Below, piece after piece: positions 10,124 through 19,434 of a stretch of 64,000 nucleotides of DNA. Within the stretch, counting starts at the first letter, position 1. Each line of letters opens with the position of its first letter. The notes beneath the pieces are model-generated. The model saw only the letters and a program-made list of their open reading frames with translations, did not search any database and was not told the origin of the DNA. The translations under genes were made by a program, and so were the position numbers. This stretch comes from Kroppenstedtia eburnea (GTDB taxonomy: Bacteria; Bacillota; Bacilli; Thermoactinomycetales; DSM-45169): assembly GCF_013282215.1 (NCBI RefSeq), contig NZ_CP048103.1, positions 2,294,001-2,358,000 on the forward strand. The letters are read 5' to 3'.

Positions 10124-11602
10124 CTATTCCTTGCCAAGGATGGCTGTTCGCGCCACTTTGCGATCATCGAAATCGTGGCGGACTCCGTTGATTTCCTGAT
10201 AGGTTTCGTGTCCTTTCCCGGCGATGAGCACCACATCATCCGCCTGGGCGTGCCGGACGGCATACCCGATGGCTTCCGCCCGGTCCGGAATCACCTGGAT
10301 CCGATCCTCCGGAAAGTCCTTCACCCCGGCCAGCATGTCATCGATGATCCGCCGGGGATCCTCGGTACGGGGATTGTCGCTGGTGATGACGACCCGGTTG
10401 CTGTTTTCCGCAGCAATCCGAGCCATCTGCGGCCGTTTGCCCCGGTCCCGGTCCCCGCCGCAACCCACCACACAGATGATGTTTCCCTTGGTAAATCCAC
10501 GGACCGTGGTCAACACATTTTCCAGACTGTCCGGAGTGTGAGCGTAATCGACCAGCACAGGGAAAGGTTGGCCCGCATCGACCGCCTCCAGACGGCCCGG
10601 CACCCCCTTGACCCGGGACAGAACTTCGCCGATCTTCTCCAAGGAAATTCCTTCCCCCAAAGCGACCGCCGCTGCCGCCAAGGCATTGTAGACACTGAAT
10701 TTCCCCATCAGCTTCATGTCGATGTCGACGCTGCCCCGGTAGGTGTTCAGTGTGAAGCGGGTTCCGCCGGAATAAAAGCGGATGTTTTCCCCGCGAACAT
10801 CGGCCGGGTGTTCCACCCCGTATGTAATCACTTGGGCGGAGGTGGTCTCCATATAGATTTCGCCCGCTTCATCATCGATGTTCAATACCGCCAGGGGCTG
10901 ATCCTCCGCCTTGTCCGTATAGACGTTTCCCAGCTGACCGAAAAGGATCCCTTTGGCGGCACGGTAGTGATCCATCGTCCCGTGGTAATCCAGATGATCC
11001 TGGGTCAGATTGGTGAAGACCGCGGTTTTAAACCGGCAACCCCGGGTCCGCCCCAGATGCAGCGCATGGGAAGAAGCCTCAATGACGGCATGGGTGCAAC
11101 CGCGATCCACCATCTTGCGGAATCCCCGTTGCAGTTCCACCGCATCCGGCGTCGTGTTCTTCACCGGATAGGTCTCATCCCCGATCTGCATGTTGATGGT
11201 GCCGATCAGGCCCGTTTCATGTCCGCATTCCCGGAGAATGTTGCGGATCAGATGGGTGACGGTGGTCTTGCCGTTGGTTCCCGTCACCGCGATCAGGTTC
11301 AGATCATGGGTGGGGTGGCCGTAAAAAACATCTGCCAGAACAGCCATGGCCCTCCGGGTGTCGGGGACGCGGATGCTGGGCACCTCCACCTCCATCTCCT
11401 CTTCCAGAACGACGGCCCGGGCTCCTTTTTCCACCGCCTGGCGGATGAAGCGATGCCCGTCCACGGTGAATCCTTTCAAAGCGATAAATAAGTCACCCGG
11501 TCGGACTCGCCGGGAATCGACTTCCATACCGGTGATCTCGAGATCGGTGTTTCCGGTGATCTGTGCAACTGCGAGTGAATCGATCAGCGTGTTCAGGTTC
11601 AA
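10124..11602 (-). CDS. murE: UDP-MurNAc-L-Ala-D-Glu--2,6-diaminopimelate ligase (MurE)
   Basis: Adds the third stem-peptide residue. The 492 residues carry the P-loop GTNGKTTVTHLIRNIL near residue 110 and the carbamylated-lysine region. The substrate motif DNPR (in TSDNPRTEDPRR) is diagnostic for meso-diaminopimelate rather than lysine, so this organism should have mDAP peptidoglycan, as expected for bacilli. The start is TTG behind GGAGGG. It is 11 bases upstream of murF. A hairpin without a good T-run (about 11668-11688) lies between spoVD and murE. Confidence 0.95.
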   Translation of the reverse strand: MNLNTLIDSLAVAQITGNTDLEITGMEVDSRRVRPGDLFIALKGFTVDGHRFIRQAVEKGARAVVLEEEMEVEVPSIRVPDTRRAMAVLADVFYGHPTHDLNLIAVTGTNGKTTVTHLIRNILRECGHETGLIGTINMQIGDETYPVKNTTPDAVELQRGFRKMVDRGCTHAVIEASSHALHLGRTRGCRFKTAVFTNLTQDHLDYHGTMDHYRAAKGILFGQLGNVYTDKAEDQPLAVLNIDDEAGEIYMETTSAQVITYGVEHPADVRGENIRFYSGGTRFTLNTYRGSVDIDMKLMGKFSVYNALAAAAVALGEGISLEKIGEVLSRVKGVPGRLEAVDAGQPFPVLVDYAHTPDSLENVLTTVRGFTKGNIICVVGCGGDRDRGKRPQMARIAAENSNRVVITSDNPRTEDPRRIIDDMLAGVKDFPEDRIQVIPDRAEAIGYAVRHAQADDVVLIAGKGHETYQEINGVRHDFDDRKVARTAILGKE

Positions 11603-11667
11603 CAGAGACCCTCCTCACCGGTTCACCCCGTCGGGGTTTTCCGGGCATGCCTTGTGAAACAAGAGAA

Positions 11668-11688
11668 ATGCCAGGGCTTTCCTGGCAT
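11668..11688. other. Perfect hairpin between spoVD and murE
   Basis: ATGCCAGG and CCTGGCAT form an eight-base-pair stem around GCTTT. On the minus strand the following bases are only moderately T-rich (TTTCTCTTGTTT). It may be a weak terminator or attenuator between spoVD and murE. Confidence 0.4.
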
Positions 11689-11726
11689 ACAACCGTTTAT
11701 TCTACCTTATTTTAATCCGACGGCGC

Positions 11727-13643
11727 TCATTTGTCACCCAGATAGATGCGGATGGGTGTCCCCTTCTTCACCCGTTCTCCCGGTTTGGGCGCCTGATTGA
11801 TCACCATTTTGCCTTTTCCGCTCGCTTGAAGAGGAGTGTCATAAAGACTGTTGCGTAGATCTGCAATCTCTTCCCCGATCAGATCAGGCACTTTTACGTA
11901 GGTTTCCGTTAAGGGGGTGGTCTCAGGGGGAATCTGTTTCTTCCGTTTTTCCACCTTCATGTAGCGAAGGCTGTCATGCAGGATGTTTCGCACGATCGGA
12001 GCCGCCACCACTCCTCCGAACTGAATGCCCTTGGGATTGTCGACGGCCACATAGACCACGATCTCCGGATCATCCATCGGCGCCACCCCGATAAAAGAGA
12101 CAATGTGATTGTTCCGAAGATAACGGCCATCGGGGCCCACCTTTTGGGCGGTCCCGGTCTTTCCCCCGACCCGGTATCCGTCGATGAACGCCCGGCGACC
12201 GGTTCCCTTGGCCACCACGCTCTCCAGGGAGCTCCTCACTTGGGCCGAGGTCTCTTCGGAGATCACCCGGCGTTTCACCTTGGGTTCCGTTTTTTTCACC
12301 ACGGCTCCGCTTTCCGGATCTTTCCACCCCTTTTGCAACCGGGGCTCCATCAGCCAGCCTCCGTTGACCGCCGCCGCCACGGCGGTCACCTGTTGGATCG
12401 GGGTGACCGAAACACCTTGACCAAAGGAGGTGGTTGCCAATTCCACAGGCCCCACTTTCTTCGGTTTAAACAAAATCCCCTTGGCTTCCCCGCTCAAGTC
12501 GATGCCGGTTTTCTCACCAAAACCGAATTTGTGGATATACTGGAACAGCTTCTCCTTGCCGAGGCGTTGCCCCAGAGTGACAAACCCCGGGTTGCAGGAG
12601 TTTTCCACGACTTCGAGGAAACTTTGGGAACCGTGTCCCCCATGCTTCCAACAGCGGAGTCTCGCTCCCGCCACTTTGATATAGCCCGGATCGTGAAATC
12701 CTTCTTTCAGATTGACTTTATTCTCTTCCAGAGCGGCGGCCAAGGTGATGATCTTAAAGGTGGAGCCCGGCTCATAGGTTCGCCAGATCGGCAGATTCCG
12801 GTTGTACACTTCGGGATCCGCATTGCGAAAATTGGCCGGCTCAAAGGTGGGCCGGCTTCCCATGCCCAGGATCTCACCGGTTTTGGGGTCCATGGCGATG
12901 GCCAGAACATTGTCCGGCTCATACTGGGCCATCGCCTGGTCCATTTCCCGCTCCATAATCGCCTGAACATTCTTGTCCAGAGTCAGGACCAAATCCATCC
13001 CGTCTTCAGAAGGTGTGTACTGGTCATCACTGCCGGGCAGCCTTTCCCCTTTGGCGTTGGCACCGAAGGAGACCCGTCCTTTCGTGCCCCGGAGCTTTTC
13101 ATCATAGATCAGTTCCAACCCCGCCAACCCCTGATTGTCAATCCCGGCAAAGCCGAGAACATGGGCAGCCAAACTGCCCAAAGGATAATGGCGTTTGTTA
13201 TCCTCGGCCACGGTGATTCCGGGAAGCCGGAGCTCTTGAATCGCCCGGGCACGATCCTCGCTGATCTTCCGGCCGTAAGGGTTGAGGCGGACGATCAGTT
13301 CCCTTTTGGTGATCTGCCGGTAGATCTTCTCTTCCGGGGCCACCAGGATCCGGGCCAGTTCCCTGGCCGTCCGGGAAGGATCCTTGATCTGGGCCGGGAT
13401 GGCCAGAACCGAAGGAGAACTGACATTATAGGCGAGTACTTCACCGTTTCGATCCAGGATCCGCCCCCTCTTCCCTTCAAAGGGGATATCCCGCGTCCAC
13501 AGATCCTGAGCCTTTTCATTCAGCCATTTACCCTGAACCAGCTGCACATAGCCGAGACGGGTCAGCAGGCCGACAAACAACAGAAGACCCACCACCAGGG
13601 CGATAAACAACCGTTTCCGAACCAGATTACCGGGTACGGGCAA
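11727..13643 (-). CDS. spoVD: Class B penicillin-binding protein, SpoVD type
   Basis: Septal/spore-cortex transpeptidase. After one membrane segment (about residues 8-28) it has a PBP dimerisation domain, then a transpeptidase domain with YEPGSTFKIITL (catalytic Ser), ENSCNPGFV (SxN) and GGKTGTAQ (KTG). A single PASTA domain (KVPDLIGEEI...) ends it, the layout and roughly the length of B. subtilis SpoVD (about 645 residues). I choose TTG 13643, ten bases after GGGAGG; the in-frame GTG at 13652 sits too close to the Shine-Dalgarno. A terminator and repeat copy B separate it from pbpB, so it likely has its own, perhaps sporulation-specific, promoter. Confidence 0.88.
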   Translation of the reverse strand: MPVPGNLVRKRLFIALVVGLLLFVGLLTRLGYVQLVQGKWLNEKAQDLWTRDIPFEGKRGRILDRNGEVLAYNVSSPSVLAIPAQIKDPSRTARELARILVAPEEKIYRQITKRELIVRLNPYGRKISEDRARAIQELRLPGITVAEDNKRHYPLGSLAAHVLGFAGIDNQGLAGLELIYDEKLRGTKGRVSFGANAKGERLPGSDDQYTPSEDGMDLVLTLDKNVQAIMEREMDQAMAQYEPDNVLAIAMDPKTGEILGMGSRPTFEPANFRNADPEVYNRNLPIWRTYEPGSTFKIITLAAALEENKVNLKEGFHDPGYIKVAGARLRCWKHGGHGSQSFLEVVENSCNPGFVTLGQRLGKEKLFQYIHKFGFGEKTGIDLSGEAKGILFKPKKVGPVELATTSFGQGVSVTPIQQVTAVAAAVNGGWLMEPRLQKGWKDPESGAVVKKTEPKVKRRVISEETSAQVRSSLESVVAKGTGRRAFIDGYRVGGKTGTAQKVGPDGRYLRNNHIVSFIGVAPMDDPEIVVYVAVDNPKGIQFGGVVAAPIVRNILHDSLRYMKVEKRKKQIPPETTPLTETYVKVPDLIGEEIADLRNSLYDTPLQASGKGKMVINQAPKPGERVKKGTPIRIYLGDK

Positions 13644-13733
13644 TGGGCACACTCCTCCCGTGAGACAGGTTCTTTAAGACAACCATATTTCATGGGGAGG
13701 TGGGTTATACCCCCTAAAAATCAAAACCGTTTC

Positions 13734-13858
13734 AGGGCGTGTCTGATAAATCTTTATCTGGGGCCGGGCGGTCGGGATGGGGTTTCACATGTCGTTTTCG
13801 TTGTTCTTACGAGCCAAAGTCACTCCATGTGAAACTCCACCCTCCCTGTGAAGTTAGT
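13734..13858. repeat. Palindromic repeat element, copy B (type 2 left end, right end lost)
   Basis: It begins AGGGCGTGTCTGATAAA, the type 2 end, followed by the shared palindromic core (GGGTTTCACATG / CATGTGAAAC) and CCCTCCCT. No matching right end is visible. The right boundary given is approximate. It lies in the pbpB-spoVD gap. Confidence 0.7.
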
Positions 13859-13926
13859 TGGAGAGAAGTTGGTTCATGGTGCCGCGGGGCCATCTGCGGC
13901 CGGGTTCCACCAACCATTGCAGGAAT

Positions 13927-13967
13927 AAACCCCAAAGCCCTTCCCATGTGGAAGGGCTTTGGGGTTT
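13927..13967. terminator. Strong intrinsic terminator after pbpB
   Basis: An 18-bp perfect stem (AAACCCCAAAGCCCTTCC and its complement) surrounds the loop CATGT, with flanking T/A tracts on both sides. It overlaps the pbpB stop codon at 13967-13969. It is symmetrical and could act in both directions. Confidence 0.88.
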
Positions 13968-16096
13968 TATCCGCTGTCCGGATTCAGTTCCAACCGGATT
14001 TCAGTCTGATCCATAATCGGGTCGCCGGGGGGAATCGACTGCCGGGTCACAAAGCCTTCCCCGCGAATCTCCGGTTTCAGTTCCAACAGTCGGCACCACT
14101 CCATCGCCTCCCTCAGGGGGCGGCCGGTCAGGTCCGGCATCTCCAGGGCCCGCGGAGATTCCGTCAGCAACAGGACCGTACCCCCGGACAGGCTTTCCCC
14201 CGGTGCCGGGTATTGATGAATCACACGCTTTCCGCTGCCGAGGATGTTGACTTTCACACCGGTCCCTTTCAATTCTTTTTTCACCTGGTCCACCGGACGG
14301 TCCGTCCAATCCGCCGCATCCCGCTTCGACGCAGATTCCCGCGGGGTTCGGGAGGGTTTGGCTTTTGGAACCCCCAGTTGACGGAGGGATTCCCCGATGA
14401 TCCGACCCGCGGCAGGGGCGGCCACAGTGCCTCCGTGGGCAGAACGGGCAGGCTCATCCACTGCGACATAAACCACCACCTTGGGATTTTTCGCCGGGGC
14501 AAACCCGATGAATGAGACGATATATTTACCCGGGGCATAACCTCTCCCATCCTCCCTCGGTTTCTGGGCGGTACCGGTTTTCCCCGCCACTTGGTATCCT
14601 TCCACTTCCGCCTGGCGACCGGTGCCCTCCGTCACCACCCCCCGGAGAAGCTCTCTCACCGTACCGGCGGTCTTCTTGGAGATGACTTCCCTGCGGACGG
14701 GGTAAGGTTTATGCTTTTTCACCGGCTTTCCCGTCCGGGGGTCCCGGATCTCCTTCACCAGCCAGGGACGGTATAAAGTCCCCCCGTTGGCAACGGCGGA
14801 CACCGCCATCACCTGCTGGATCGGGGTGACTGCAATCCCCTGCCCGAAGGCGGTGGTCGCCAGTTCCGTCCCATGGAGAGGGCTGTGGCCAAAATAGTAG
14901 CCCGCTTCTTCTCCCGGAAGGTCGAGGCCGGTCTTTCGCCCGTGGGCATCGGTGATTTTTCCGAAGCCAAACCGGTCGATATAACGTATCAATCGGTCCG
15001 CCCCCAATTTCTCGCCCAGATGGACAAATGCCACATTGCTGGAAAGGTGGATTCCCCGGGCATAGGAGATCTCACCCCAACCGCTCTCATTCCAATCCCG
15101 GATCGTCTGTCCCGCCACTTGGATACTTCCCGATTGGAAGCGTTCCTCCGGTTGGAACAGTCCCTCTTCAACAGCCGCCGCCAAGGTGACGATCTTAAAG
15201 GTGGAGCCCGGTTCGTACTGAGTGCTGACCCCCCGGTTGACGGAGTTGTTTTCATCCAGGGTCCGATCAAACTCGTTGGGGTTGAAGGTGGGGCGGGAGG
15301 CCATCGCCAGGATCTCCCCATTGTTCGGGTCGGCCACGATCGCCGTCGCCCCCTTGGCCCCGTATTCAGCCATGATTTCATCCAGGGTCTTCTCCACGGT
15401 GTACTGAATCTCGGCATCCAAGGTAAGAACCAGGTTTTTTCCGTGATCCGGCGGTTGGTAATCCTCGGAGGAGTTGGGGACGGGGTTTCCCTTCGCATCT
15501 TTTTCAAATCGGATGTTGCCGGGATGGCCCTTCAGGATGGAATCGTACTGTTGCTCCAACCCACCTCCCGGCTTTCCTTCCACATTGAGAAATCCCAGCA
15601 CCTGGGCAGCCTGTTTCCCCTGGGGATATTGTCTGCCCGTGGTTTGGATCGGATAAATCCCGTCCAGCCCCAGAGCGATGATCCGATCCCTGACTTCCCT
15701 GGAAACTTTAAAATTTCCCTTCCGTTTCAACTCCACCTGCCTGACGCCTTTCTTGGTCAGACGTTGATAAAGCTCCTCTTCGGAAAAACCCTCCATCACT
15801 GTCGCCAGTTCACGGGCTGTTTTCCGGGGGTTTTTCACCTGGCTGAGATCCGCCGCAATCACGTACTGATCCACGCTTTCAGCAAAGCTGACCTCCCCGG
15901 TCCGGTCTAAAATACTGCCCCGGTTTGGCTGGATCACCTCTTTTTTCTCCCATGTTTTTTGCGCCTGTTCCCGGAGGAAGGAAGCACTGACGGTCTGGAT
16001 CCAAAACAACCGAAAGATCACTGCCGACAACATCAGAGTGATCCCCAACCCCACCAGCAGTGACCTCATCTTGCTTTTTTTCGTTTCGTGATTCAT
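13967..16096 (-). CDS. pbpB: Class B penicillin-binding protein 2B (FtsI type)
   Basis: Division-specific transpeptidase. The 709 residues comprise a short cytoplasmic tail, one membrane helix, a dimerisation domain, a transpeptidase domain with YEPGSTFKIVTL, LSSNVAF (SxN) and AGKTGTAQ, and two C-terminal PASTA domains, as in B. subtilis PBP2B. The preferred start is ATG 16096, a few bases past the ftsL stop; an ATG seven codons upstream (16117) overlaps ftsL and has no visible Shine-Dalgarno. The gene is tightly linked to ftsL and ends inside a strong terminator. Confidence 0.93.
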   Translation of the reverse strand: MNHETKKSKMRSLLVGLGITLMLSAVIFRLFWIQTVSASFLREQAQKTWEKKEVIQPNRGSILDRTGEVSFAESVDQYVIAADLSQVKNPRKTARELATVMEGFSEEELYQRLTKKGVRQVELKRKGNFKVSREVRDRIIALGLDGIYPIQTTGRQYPQGKQAAQVLGFLNVEGKPGGGLEQQYDSILKGHPGNIRFEKDAKGNPVPNSSEDYQPPDHGKNLVLTLDAEIQYTVEKTLDEIMAEYGAKGATAIVADPNNGEILAMASRPTFNPNEFDRTLDENNSVNRGVSTQYEPGSTFKIVTLAAAVEEGLFQPEERFQSGSIQVAGQTIRDWNESGWGEISYARGIHLSSNVAFVHLGEKLGADRLIRYIDRFGFGKITDAHGRKTGLDLPGEEAGYYFGHSPLHGTELATTAFGQGIAVTPIQQVMAVSAVANGGTLYRPWLVKEIRDPRTGKPVKKHKPYPVRREVISKKTAGTVRELLRGVVTEGTGRQAEVEGYQVAGKTGTAQKPREDGRGYAPGKYIVSFIGFAPAKNPKVVVYVAVDEPARSAHGGTVAAPAAGRIIGESLRQLGVPKAKPSRTPRESASKRDAADWTDRPVDQVKKELKGTGVKVNILGSGKRVIHQYPAPGESLSGGTVLLLTESPRALEMPDLTGRPLREAMEWCRLLELKPEIRGEGFVTRQSIPPGDPIMDQTEIRLELNPDSG

Positions 16097-16100
16097 CGCG

Positions 16101-16499
16101 TCAACCCCGTCCATCATCGTGAGCCGGGTTCTGTTTTCCTGTTTTGGAATTGTCGGGGGACTGTTTTTCCATCCGGATCATTCCGTTCTCTTCCGCAAAC
16201 CGGCGAATCCGCTCCCCGCTTTTCAGTGCGTGGATCCTCTCCCGATAGGCTTGGTTGGCTTCTTCCACGGCGACGGCCTGACGCTCCACCTGTTGCAATT
16301 TCAGATTGATTTCCGCCGCCTCGGCGTATCGGGACAGTACCCCGGAAGCGAGGGCAACGCAGAGAATCAGGCTGGCCAGATACAACAACTTTTCACCTGC
16401 CGGAAACCCTGTTTGCGGCTGTCTTTTTGTCTGTGCCGTCTGTTTCGGTTGGGGTTCCATCTGGTACGCAACCGAAGTGTTTCCCCGGTAATCTTTCAT
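16101..16499 (-). CDS. ftsL: Cell division protein FtsL
   Basis: A small bitopic septal protein that pairs with DivIC/FtsQ. The 132 residues have a basic, Gln/Pro-rich cytoplasmic tail (1-37), one membrane helix (about 38-56) and an extracellular heptad-like coiled coil (about 57-110). FtsL sequences diverge strongly; the assignment rests on this architecture and the position between rsmH and pbpB. Its ATG overlaps the rsmH stop by four bases, so translation is probably coupled. Confidence 0.88.
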   Translation of the reverse strand: MKDYRGNTSVAYQMEPQPKQTAQTKRQPQTGFPAGEKLLYLASLILCVALASGVLSRYAEAAEINLKLQQVERQAVAVEEANQAYRERIHALKSGERIRRFAEENGMIRMEKQSPDNSKTGKQNPAHDDGRG

Positions 16500-17449
16500 C
16501 TCTCTCTTTGACCCTCCTCACACTTTTCCGCAATACGCAACCTGGCGGACCGCGCCCGGGGGTTTCGTCCGGTTTCCGCCGCCGACGGTTGCAGGGATTT
16601 CTTTGTGATGATGCGGAGTTCCGGCGTTTTCCCGCAAGTGCAGACGGGAAAATCCGGCGGGCAAATGCACCCTCTCGCTTTTTCCTGGAAAAAACGCTTG
16701 CAGATCCGGTCTTCCAGAGAGTGAAAAGTGATGACACTCACCCGGCCACCGGAATTCAGAGAGCGGACCGCCTGCTCCAATCCCTCTTCAAAAGCGTTCA
16801 ATTCATCGTTGACCGCGATCCGGATCGCCTGGAAACTGCGGCGGGCGGGATGCGGACCTTTCCGTCTCGCCGGAGCCGGAATCCCCTCCTTGATCACCGC
16901 AGCCAGCTCTCCGGTGGTTTCGATGGGATATTGGGAACGGGTTTCCACAATTTTGCGCGCAATCCTCCTGGAAAACTTCTCCTCCCCGTAACGAAACAGA
17001 ATATGCGCGATCTCCTCTTCGGACCAATCGTTCACCACGTCACGGGCGGTCAATTCTCCATCAGGGTCCATCCGCATATCCAGGGGAGCATCATGCTGGT
17101 AACTGAATCCCCGCTCCCCTTCATCCAGTTGCGGGGAGGAAACCCCGATGTCAAAAAGGACTCCATCCACCCGATCCAGACCCAACCGCCCCAACACTTC
17201 TTCCAAGCGGCGAAAGTTACTCTTGATCAGGTGAACTTGACAATCGGCACCTTTCAACCGGTCGGAGGCGGCCTGCAGTGCCCGATCATCCTGGTCCAAC
17301 CCGATCAGGATCCCCTCTTTGCCCAAGCGCTCCGCAATCAATAAACTGTGCCCGGCGCCACCCAATGTGCAATCGACATAGATGCCGCCGGGACGGACCA
17401 ACAGACCATCCACTGCTTCTTCTCTCATCACGGTTTCATGTCGGAACAA
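16496..17449 (-). CDS. rsmH: 16S rRNA (cytosine(1402)-N4)-methyltransferase RsmH
   Basis: SAM-dependent methylation of 16S rRNA C1402. The 317 residues begin with [13 protein letters not shown], then the SAM-binding motif [18 protein letters not shown], the [11 protein letters not shown] motif and the C-terminal [13 protein letters not shown], all typical of RsmH/MraW. The start is TTG, nine bases after GAAAGG, because the conserved N terminus begins before the first ATG. It lies 22 bases downstream of mraZ. Confidence 0.95.
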   Translation of the reverse strand: MFRHETVMREEAVDGLLVRPGGIYVDCTLGGAGHSLLIAERLGKEGILIGLDQDDRALQAASDRLKGADCQVHLIKSNFRRLEEVLGRLGLDRVDGVLFDIGVSSPQLDEGERGFSYQHDAPLDMRMDPDGELTARDVVNDWSEEEIAHILFRYGEEKFSRRIARKIVETRSQYPIETTGELAAVIKEGIPAPARRKGPHPARRSFQAIRIAVNDELNAFEEGLEQAVRSLNSGGRVSVITFHSLEDRICKRFFQEKARGCICPPDFPVCTCGKTPELRIITKKSLQPSAAETGRNPRARSARLRIAEKCEEGQRER

Positions 17450-17471
17450 ACGGCTTCAACCTTTCCGTCGA

Positions 17472-17909
17472 CTACAGATTCAAATCCAGGTCCACCAATT
17501 TTTCTGCAATTTCGTTGAATGAATCCTGGGAAGTCTCATAGTAGGATGCCCACGCTTCTTTACTCCATATTTCCACCCGGCTGGAAACACCGATGACGAC
17601 ACAATCCTTTTCCAGCTTTGCGAACTCCCGCAGGTTTCCCGGAAGGTTGACCCGGCCCTGCTTGTCCAGCTCCGCCACTGTCGCACCCGAAAAGAAAAAA
17701 CGGGTGAATGCGCGGGCGTCGGCTTTTGTGAACGGGAGTGACTTCAGTTTTTGTTCCAACTGCTTCCACTCCGGCATGGGATAAACAAACAGGCAGTGGT
17801 CCAGTCCACGGGTGATGACAAAGGCCTCCCCCAGATCTTCCCGAAATTTGGACGGGATGATCAAACGGCCTTTATCGTCCACACTGTGGCGGTATTCACC
17901 CATGAACAC
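17472..17909 (-). CDS. mraZ: Transcriptional regulator / nucleoid protein MraZ
   Basis: First gene of the dcw operon. The 145 residues form two SpoVT-AbrB-like DNA-binding domains with the DxxGR signatures [15 protein letters not shown] and [17 protein letters not shown]. MraZ binds direct repeats in its own leader and controls the cluster in several bacteria. The start is GTG, eight bases after GGGGGG; an ATG two codons in is the alternative. The leader holds an extended -10 promoter and tandem G-rich repeats that are plausible MraZ sites. Confidence 0.95.
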   Translation of the reverse strand: MFMGEYRHSVDDKGRLIIPSKFREDLGEAFVITRGLDHCLFVYPMPEWKQLEQKLKSLPFTKADARAFTRFFFSGATVAELDKQGRVNLPGNLREFAKLEKDCVVIGVSSRVEIWSKEAWASYYETSQDSFNEIAEKLVDLDLNL

Positions 17910-17917
17910 ACCACGTA

Positions 17918-17960
17918 CCCCCCTTTACTCCCCCTTATTCCCCACTTCCCCCCACTTTCC
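17918..17960 (-). promoter_or_regulatory. Tandem G-rich repeats in the mraZ leader (candidate MraZ operator)
   Basis: On the minus strand the leader reads as four near-repeats, AAAGTGGGGGG, GAAGTGGGG, ATAAGGGGG and GTAAAGGGGGG, with a period of about 10-11 bases. AAAGTGG-like direct repeats upstream of mraZ are known MraZ targets. That these are bound is inference. Confidence 0.5.
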
Positions 17961-17972
17961 ACCACAATGTAA

Positions 17973-17981
17973 ATTATACCA
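17973..17981 (-). promoter_or_regulatory. Extended -10 promoter of the dcw operon
   Basis: On the minus strand TGG-TATAAT is an exact extended -10 element, about 60 bases upstream of the mraZ start. There is no good -35 box at 17 bases, which is typical when TGn is present. Confidence 0.6.
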
Positions 17982-17990
17982 CAGCCAAAC

Positions 17991-18016
17991 AAAAAAATCC
18001 TGCACTCGGTGCAGGA
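17991..18016 (-). terminator. Intrinsic terminator after ahcY
   Basis: TCCTGCAC and GTGCAGGA form a perfect eight-base-pair stem with a three-base loop, followed on the minus strand by a seven-T run. It separates ahcY from the mraZ promoter. Confidence 0.85.
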
Positions 18017-18049
18017 TTTTTACATTTTATTCTTTTGGTGGAAGAAGCC

Positions 18050-19303
18050 TCACACCATCCAACTGTTGAGATACTCTTTCTGTTCTCCGGTCATGTCGTC
18101 AATACCGACACCGAGAGAGTCCAGTTTGTAAATGGCCACCTGCTCATCGATGTGATAGGGGACATCCATGACATGGGGGCCGATTTTGCCGTGGTTTTCC
18201 AGGACATAGATCAGAGAGAGCGTCTGCAGAGCAAAGGTCATGTCCATAATCTCCGCCGGATGACCGTCCCCCGCCACCAGGTTGACCAGGCGACCGTCAC
18301 AGAGAAGATGAATCCGGCGACCGTCTGCCAACTGGTACTCGGTGATATCCTTGCGCACGGTCCGTTTGCTGACAGCCAGTTCCTCCAGGGACGGTTTGTC
18401 GATTTCCACATCGAAGTGACCGGCATTGGCCAGGATGGCCCCGTCTCTCATCAGGGAGAAGTGCTCTTCGGTGATCACTTTTTTGTTCCCGGTCACCGTG
18501 ACGAAGATCTCGCCCACTTTGGCCGCTTCCGCCATCGGCAGGAGAGTGAACCCGTCCATGTGGGCTTCCGTCGCCTTGATCGGATCCACTTCCGCCACAA
18601 CCACCCGGGCACCCAGTCCCTGTGCCCGCATGGCCACACCCCGGCCGCACCAGCCATAACCGACCACCACCACCGTTTTCCCTGCCACGACCAGGTTGGT
18701 GGCTTTATTGATCCCGTCCCAAACCGATTGACCGGTTCCATACCGGTTGTCAAAGAGGAATTTGGAGTAGGCGTCGTTAACTGCCAACATCGGGAATTTC
18801 AGTTCCCCTGACTTTTCCAGGGCACGCAGGCGCAAAATCCCCGTCGTCGTCTCCTCGCATCCTCCCTTCACCTGTTGCAGCAGGTCCGGCCGCTCAGCAT
18901 GGAGGATGCTGACCAGGTCTCCACCATCATCGATGATCAAGTCGGGACGGGTTTCCAATGTGAGCATCAGGTGCTCTTTGTATTCTTCCGGGCTCGGATC
19001 ATATTTGGCAAATACGGTCACTCCGGATTCCGCCAGGGCGGCAGCCACATCATCCTTGGTGGACAGGGGATTGCTTCCGGTGATGGCCACCTCGGCCCCG
19101 GCATCCTTCAGCAGTTCCGCCAGACAAGCCGTTTTGGCCTCCAAGTGCAGGGAGATGGCCACCCGTTGTCCCGCCAGGGGCTGCTCTTCGAGAAACTCCC
19201 TGCGGATCCGGTTGAGCACCGGCATATGTTGCCGGGCCCAATCCATCTTCAGACGCCCTTGGGGGGCCAGACTCCTGTCCCGTATGATACTCATCAAACT
19301 CAT
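18050..19303 (-). CDS. ahcY: Adenosylhomocysteinase (S-adenosylhomocysteine hydrolase)
   Basis: Reversible NAD-dependent hydrolysis of S-adenosylhomocysteine to adenosine and homocysteine, clearing the inhibitor of SAM-dependent methyltransferases. The 417 residues contain [10 protein letters not shown]-like and [12 protein letters not shown] segments, the Rossmann motif [19 protein letters not shown] and [10 protein letters not shown]. An ATG start follows AAAGGAGGATCC. Bacillus species mostly use the Pfs/LuxS route instead, so an AhcY next to the dcw cluster is a lineage feature. It is monocistronic: terminator downstream, a truncated repeat upstream. Confidence 0.95.
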   Translation of the reverse strand: MSLMSIIRDRSLAPQGRLKMDWARQHMPVLNRIRREFLEEQPLAGQRVAISLHLEAKTACLAELLKDAGAEVAITGSNPLSTKDDVAAALAESGVTVFAKYDPSPEEYKEHLMLTLETRPDLIIDDGGDLVSILHAERPDLLQQVKGGCEETTTGILRLRALEKSGELKFPMLAVNDAYSKFLFDNRYGTGQSVWDGINKATNLVVAGKTVVVVGYGWCGRGVAMRAQGLGARVVVAEVDPIKATEAHMDGFTLLPMAEAAKVGEIFVTVTGNKKVITEEHFSLMRDGAILANAGHFDVEIDKPSLEELAVSKRTVRKDITEYQLADGRRIHLLCDGRLVNLVAGDGHPAEIMDMTFALQTLSLIYVLENHGKIGPHVMDVPYHIDEQVAIYKLDSLGVGIDDMTGEQKEYLNSWMV

Positions 19304-19322
19304 AAGGATCCTCCTTTTTTCT

Positions 19323-19378
19323 GAAAGCGTTGTGGTGTATTGCCCTTATGGACGGTCGGGATTGGGTTTCATATGCGA
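19323..19378. repeat. Palindromic repeat element, copy C (truncated, type 1 left end)
   Basis: It starts GAAAGCGTTGTGG, continues through GACGGTCGGGATTGGGTTTCA and stops at the first core arm; the second arm and right end are absent. It lies just upstream of the ahcY Shine-Dalgarno. Confidence 0.6.
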
Positions 19379-19434
19379 ACCGGGGCATTCCTGTGAACCG
19401 CCCCCCTGTCCTTCGAGACCCCCTCCACCAAGTC

